From Hoeflea_A sp039025395 (GTDB taxonomy: Bacteria; Pseudomonadota; Alphaproteobacteria; Rhizobiales; Rhizobiaceae), in assembly GCA_039025395.1 (NCBI GenBank), contig JBCCOK010000005.1, positions 1 to 64,000 on the forward strand: a stretch of 64,000 nucleotides of DNA. Direction: 5' to 3'. This document shows positions 61,524 to 64,000 of this stretch, piece by piece. The notes beneath the pieces were generated by a model. That model saw nothing but the letters and a program-made list of their open reading frames with translations, did not search any database and was not told the DNA's origin. The position numbers and the translations under genes are program-made. Each line of letters begins with the position of its first letter. Position 1 is the first letter of the stretch.

Positions 61524-62534
61524 ATGGACTTCACCCCCAGTGACGATCAGCGCATGGTCGCAGAGAGTTTCGGCCGGGTCTTTACCGACGAGGGCGACCA
61601 CTGGGCAGCGCTCGAAGAAGCGGGCCTCGCCCGCGCCACATGGCCGGAAGCGCTGGATGGTGCCGGGATGGGGCTTGCCGACATGCTGCCCGCTCTGGTC
61701 GAGGCCGGCCGGGCCGCGACCGCCGCTCCGGTGATCGGCTGCGGTGTCATGCCGGGTCTCGCCCTGTCCCGCGCGGGCCGCGCTGCGCCTCATGTTCCCG
61801 ATGGGCGGCTCTGTCTGGCATTCCAGAGCGCGCGAAAGGACGCAGGCAACGCGATTTCCGGCACCCTTGGACCCGTCCCGGGCGGCGATTTAGCCGATCA
61901 AGCCCTTGTCTGTATGCACGGCGACAGATTGGCTATCGTCGCGCTGCGCGACCGCGATGCCTATGAGCTGGTGGACGGAAGCAGTGCCGCGGATCTGCGG
62001 CTCGACGCCGCGAGCCCGCCCGCTGTCGGCGATACGGTTCCCGGCCTGACCGATTGGCTGCACGATGCCGCGGCCACCGCCTATTGCGCCACTGCTCTGG
62101 GCGCGATGCTTGCCGCGCGCGACATGACGCTTGACTATCTCGGGCAGCGCAAACAGTTCGGCCGGCCGCTCTCCGCGTTCCAGGTATTGCAGCACCGGAT
62201 GGTCGATCTGCATCACGACACCGAGCATTTCCTGTCGCTGGTTCATCTTGCCGCGCATGCTTGCGACGGATCGGACCCCGACCTGCGCGCGCGGGCCGTA
62301 TCGGCTCTCAAGATCCACCTCGGCGGGCGGATCCGTGACGCCGCCGCCAGCGCCGTCCAGCTGCACGGCGGCATCGGGATGACCGAGGATTACGCGCTTG
62401 GCCGGTTGGTCAAGCGCGTGCTTGTGGCCGACATGCTGACCGGCCGGACCGACATGCATCGCGCCCGGCTGGCGGGTCTTATCGCCCAGGAAACCCGTGC
62501 CCGCAGCGCGAAACCAGAGGAGAGCGCCGCATGA
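61524..62534 (+). CDS. Acyl-CoA dehydrogenase, small partner of a pair
   Basis: This short (336 residues) acyl-CoA dehydrogenase is of the PimD-like type. The N-terminal helical domain (MDFTPSDDQRMVAESFGRVF) and C-terminal domain (YLGQRKQFGRPLSAFQVLQHRMVDLHHDTEHFLSLVHLAAHA, then AAASAVQLHGGIGMTEDYALGRLVKRV) are clear. The central flavin-binding strand region is poorly conserved (PVPGGDLADQALVC), suggesting a partner subunit rather than an independent enzyme. ATG at 61524 has GGAGG five bases upstream; an ATG at 61509 overlapping the previous stop is the alternative. Confidence 0.87.
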   Translation: MDFTPSDDQRMVAESFGRVFTDEGDHWAALEEAGLARATWPEALDGAGMGLADMLPALVEAGRAATAAPVIGCGVMPGLALSRAGRAAPHVPDGRLCLAFQSARKDAGNAISGTLGPVPGGDLADQALVCMHGDRLAIVALRDRDAYELVDGSSAADLRLDAASPPAVGDTVPGLTDWLHDAAATAYCATALGAMLAARDMTLDYLGQRKQFGRPLSAFQVLQHRMVDLHHDTEHFLSLVHLAAHACDGSDPDLRARAVSALKIHLGGRIRDAAASAVQLHGGIGMTEDYALGRLVKRVLVADMLTGRTDMHRARLAGLIAQETRARSAKPEESAA

Positions 62535-63343
62535 ATGCCCCCATTTCGCCTGAGACCGAACTTCGCGCCGCGCGCGACGGGGCGATCCTGACCCTGTCGC
62601 TTGACGGGCCGGAAACCCGCAACGCGATCAGCCCCACGGTCTACCGGGCCCTGCAATCGCAGGTGATCGCCGCTGGCGAAGACCCGAATATTCGCGCGAT
62701 CATCCTGACGGGACTGCACGGCTTTTTTTCGTCGGGTGGCAATATCAACAATCTCAAGGCCAGTGCCCAGAGCACCTTGGCCGATGTCTCTGCCAACACC
62801 GACGCGCTCAATTCCATGATCCTTGCCCTGCGCGCCTGTCCCACGCCGATCATCGCGGCAATAGAAGGCGGCGCGGCGGGGGCGGGTTTGTCCCTGGCGC
62901 TGGCCTGCGACATGATCGTTGCAGCGCAAGGCGCCCAATTCGTCGTCGCTTATGTCAAGGTCGGGCTGACGCCCGATGGCGGGGTCACGCATTTCCTGAA
63001 CGAGGCTCTGCCGCGCCAGTTGGTTGCCGAAATGTGCCTGACCGGAACCCCGGTGGAGTCCGAGCGTCTTCACGCGCTAGGACTGGTGAATGCCGTCGTG
63101 CCCCGGGGGGAGGCTCTCGCCGAAGCGGAACGGCGTGCGGCGCGGCTTGCGGCCGGTGCGTCCCATGCACAGGGCGTGATCAAAGCCGCGATTGCTGCCG
63201 CTCCCCATAACGACCTTGCCACGCAGCTGGTGCTCGAAGCCCGGGGTATCAACGCCGCCCGTTTCGGTCCCGAGGCGGGCGAGGGCCTCGCTGCCTTTCT
63301 GGATAAGCGCAAGCCGGATTTCGCAGGCAAGGGCCGGCCATGA
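62531..63343 (+). CDS. Enoyl-CoA hydratase/isomerase family protein
   Basis: This 270-residue crotonase-fold enzyme has the first oxyanion strand GLHGFFSSGGNINNL, the second AIEGGAAGAGLSLALACDMIVAA and the following VGLTPDGGVTHFLNEALPRQLVAEMCLTG. In these proteins the aligned glutamates of mitochondrial hydratase are often missing; here the positions around GGAAGAG and GLTPDGG lack the classical second Glu, so hydration versus isomerisation is open. It would act on the 2-enoyl-CoA made by the preceding dehydrogenases. The start overlaps the previous stop (ATGA). Confidence 0.88.
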   Translation: MNAPISPETELRAARDGAILTLSLDGPETRNAISPTVYRALQSQVIAAGEDPNIRAIILTGLHGFFSSGGNINNLKASAQSTLADVSANTDALNSMILALRACPTPIIAAIEGGAAGAGLSLALACDMIVAAQGAQFVVAYVKVGLTPDGGVTHFLNEALPRQLVAEMCLTGTPVESERLHALGLVNAVVPRGEALAEAERRAARLAAGASHAQGVIKAAIAAAPHNDLATQLVLEARGINAARFGPEAGEGLAAFLDKRKPDFAGKGRP

Positions 63344-64000
63344 TCCGTGATCCCGAGAGGCTCGAACGCCTGCTGGCCGATGTTCGCGCCTGGGTGCGGG
63401 ACGTTGCGCATCCGAACGAGGACCGCGTGGCCGAGATGTGTGAGGTGCCGGGCGATATTGTTGCGGATATGGCCGCACGGGGTTTTTTCGGCTGGTCCAT
63501 TCCCGAAGACTATGGCGGGCTCGGCCTGACCACCGAGGAACTGGTCATGGCCGCGATGGAACTTTCGCAATGCGCCGTGGCCTACAGGGCGCGTGTGGGT
63601 ACGAATACCGGTATCGGCTCCGAGGCGCTGGTCGTGGACGGGACCGAGGAGCAGAAGGCGCGTTTCCTGCCGCGGCTTGCCAGCGGCGAAGCCACCAGCT
63701 GCCTTGCCCTGACCGAGCCTGAGGCCGGATCGGAGGCCAGCAATATCCAGACAACGGCCCGGCGCGACGGTGAGCACTACGTTCTTTCCGGCATGAAGCG
63801 ATACATCACCAACGCGCCTATCGCGGATCTCTTTACCGTCTTCGCCCGCACCGATCCGGACAGAAACGGCGCCCGGGGCATTTCCGCCTTCGTGATCGAG
63901 CGCGGCGCTCCGGGTCTGACGACCTCGCCCGCCTACCGGATGATGGGCCAAGCCGGCTCGCCGGTGGGCGAGGTGCATATGGAGGATTGCCGCGTGCCGG
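63340..64000 (+). CDS. Acyl-CoA dehydrogenase, truncated by the window end
   Basis: The first 220 codons of a further acyl-CoA dehydrogenase are present: DIVADMAARGFFGWSIPEDYGGLGLTTEELVMAAMELS in the N-terminal helices, CLALTEPEAGSEASNIQTTA in the flavin-binding strand, LSGMKRYITNAP, and MMGQAGSPVGEVHMEDCRVP just before the end. The frame remains open at 64000, so the C-terminal catalytic domain lies outside. It begins inside the stop of the enoyl-CoA hydratase and is the fourth dehydrogenase of the operon. Confidence 0.9.
   Translation, partial: MIRDPERLERLLADVRAWVRDVAHPNEDRVAEMCEVPGDIVADMAARGFFGWSIPEDYGGLGLTTEELVMAAMELSQCAVAYRARVGTNTGIGSEALVVDGTEEQKARFLPRLASGEATSCLALTEPEAGSEASNIQTTARRDGEHYVLSGMKRYITNAPIADLFTVFARTDPDRNGARGISAFVIERGAPGLTTSPAYRMMGQAGSPVGEVHMEDCRVP

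Overview
This window looks like a chromosomal segment of an alphaproteobacterium, probably of the Hyphomicrobiales or a related marine/soil lineage. That is an inference from gene content: tightly overlapping ATGA/GTGA operons, branched-chain-type ABC and TRAP-TAXI importers, an AraC-type PobR beside pobA, a MarR-type EPS regulator and an orphan crtW-type ketolase. Most of the sequence is GC-rich. A central block of roughly 23.7-42.2 kb is visibly more AT-rich. I saw no rRNA, tRNA, CRISPR array, transposase or prophage gene.

Region 1 (about 0.25-14.8 kb) is an aromatic-compound module. An AraC regulator faces a long operon: aldehyde dehydrogenase, periplasmic binding protein, two LivH/LivM permeases, LivG/LivF ATPases, a second (benzaldehyde/vanillin-type) aldehyde dehydrogenase, a short-chain alcohol dehydrogenase and a flotillin-like SPFH protein. 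A PobR-like AraC regulator and pobA (4-hydroxybenzoate 3-monooxygenase) follow, divergently arranged, then an NTF2-like protein and a DOPA-dioxygenase-like protein. The simplest reading is import of an aromatic or phenylpropanoid substrate, oxidation alcohol to aldehyde to acid, and hydroxylation toward protocatechuate.

Region 2 (14.8-20.4 kb) holds assorted genes: a UbiB/ABC1 kinase-like protein, a multi-span membrane protein, an outer-membrane beta-barrel, a TauD-type dioxygenase with a small membrane protein, and an ElyC/SanA-type DUF218 protein.

Region 3 (20.6-46.7 kb) is a surface-polysaccharide locus. It contains a nucleotidyltransferase-fold protein, the EPS-associated MarR regulator, a UDP-HexNAc 6-dehydrogenase (TviB family), a PglK-like ABC flippase, an EpsG-like polymerase, eight intact glycosyltransferases, three sulfotransferases, an FkbM methyltransferase, an asparagine-synthase-type amidotransferase, a sugar-nucleotide dehydratase and the complete rmlCBDA set for dTDP-L-rhamnose. 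It predicts a rhamnose-containing, uronic-acid (perhaps amidated), possibly sulfated glycan. Inside it, a dehydratase-tail / 31-codon ORF / sulfotransferase unit is tandemly duplicated, and the second dehydratase copy is a pseudogene.

Region 4 (46.9-53.6 kb) is mixed: a histone-deacetylase-family hydrolase, a CrtW-type ketolase, and a second small sugar/glycosylation group (Gfo/Idh oxidoreductase, GT2, RmlC-like epimerase, D-2-hydroxyacid dehydrogenase), then an unrecognised protein. Region 5 (53.9 kb to the end) is a CoA-thioester catabolic operon: an IclR regulator and class III CoA-transferase divergent from an acyl-CoA dehydrogenase, a fused TRAP permease, a TAXI binding protein, two paired acyl-CoA dehydrogenases, an enoyl-CoA hydratase and a further acyl-CoA dehydrogenase cut by the window end. 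It should import, activate and beta-oxidise an unidentified carboxylic acid.
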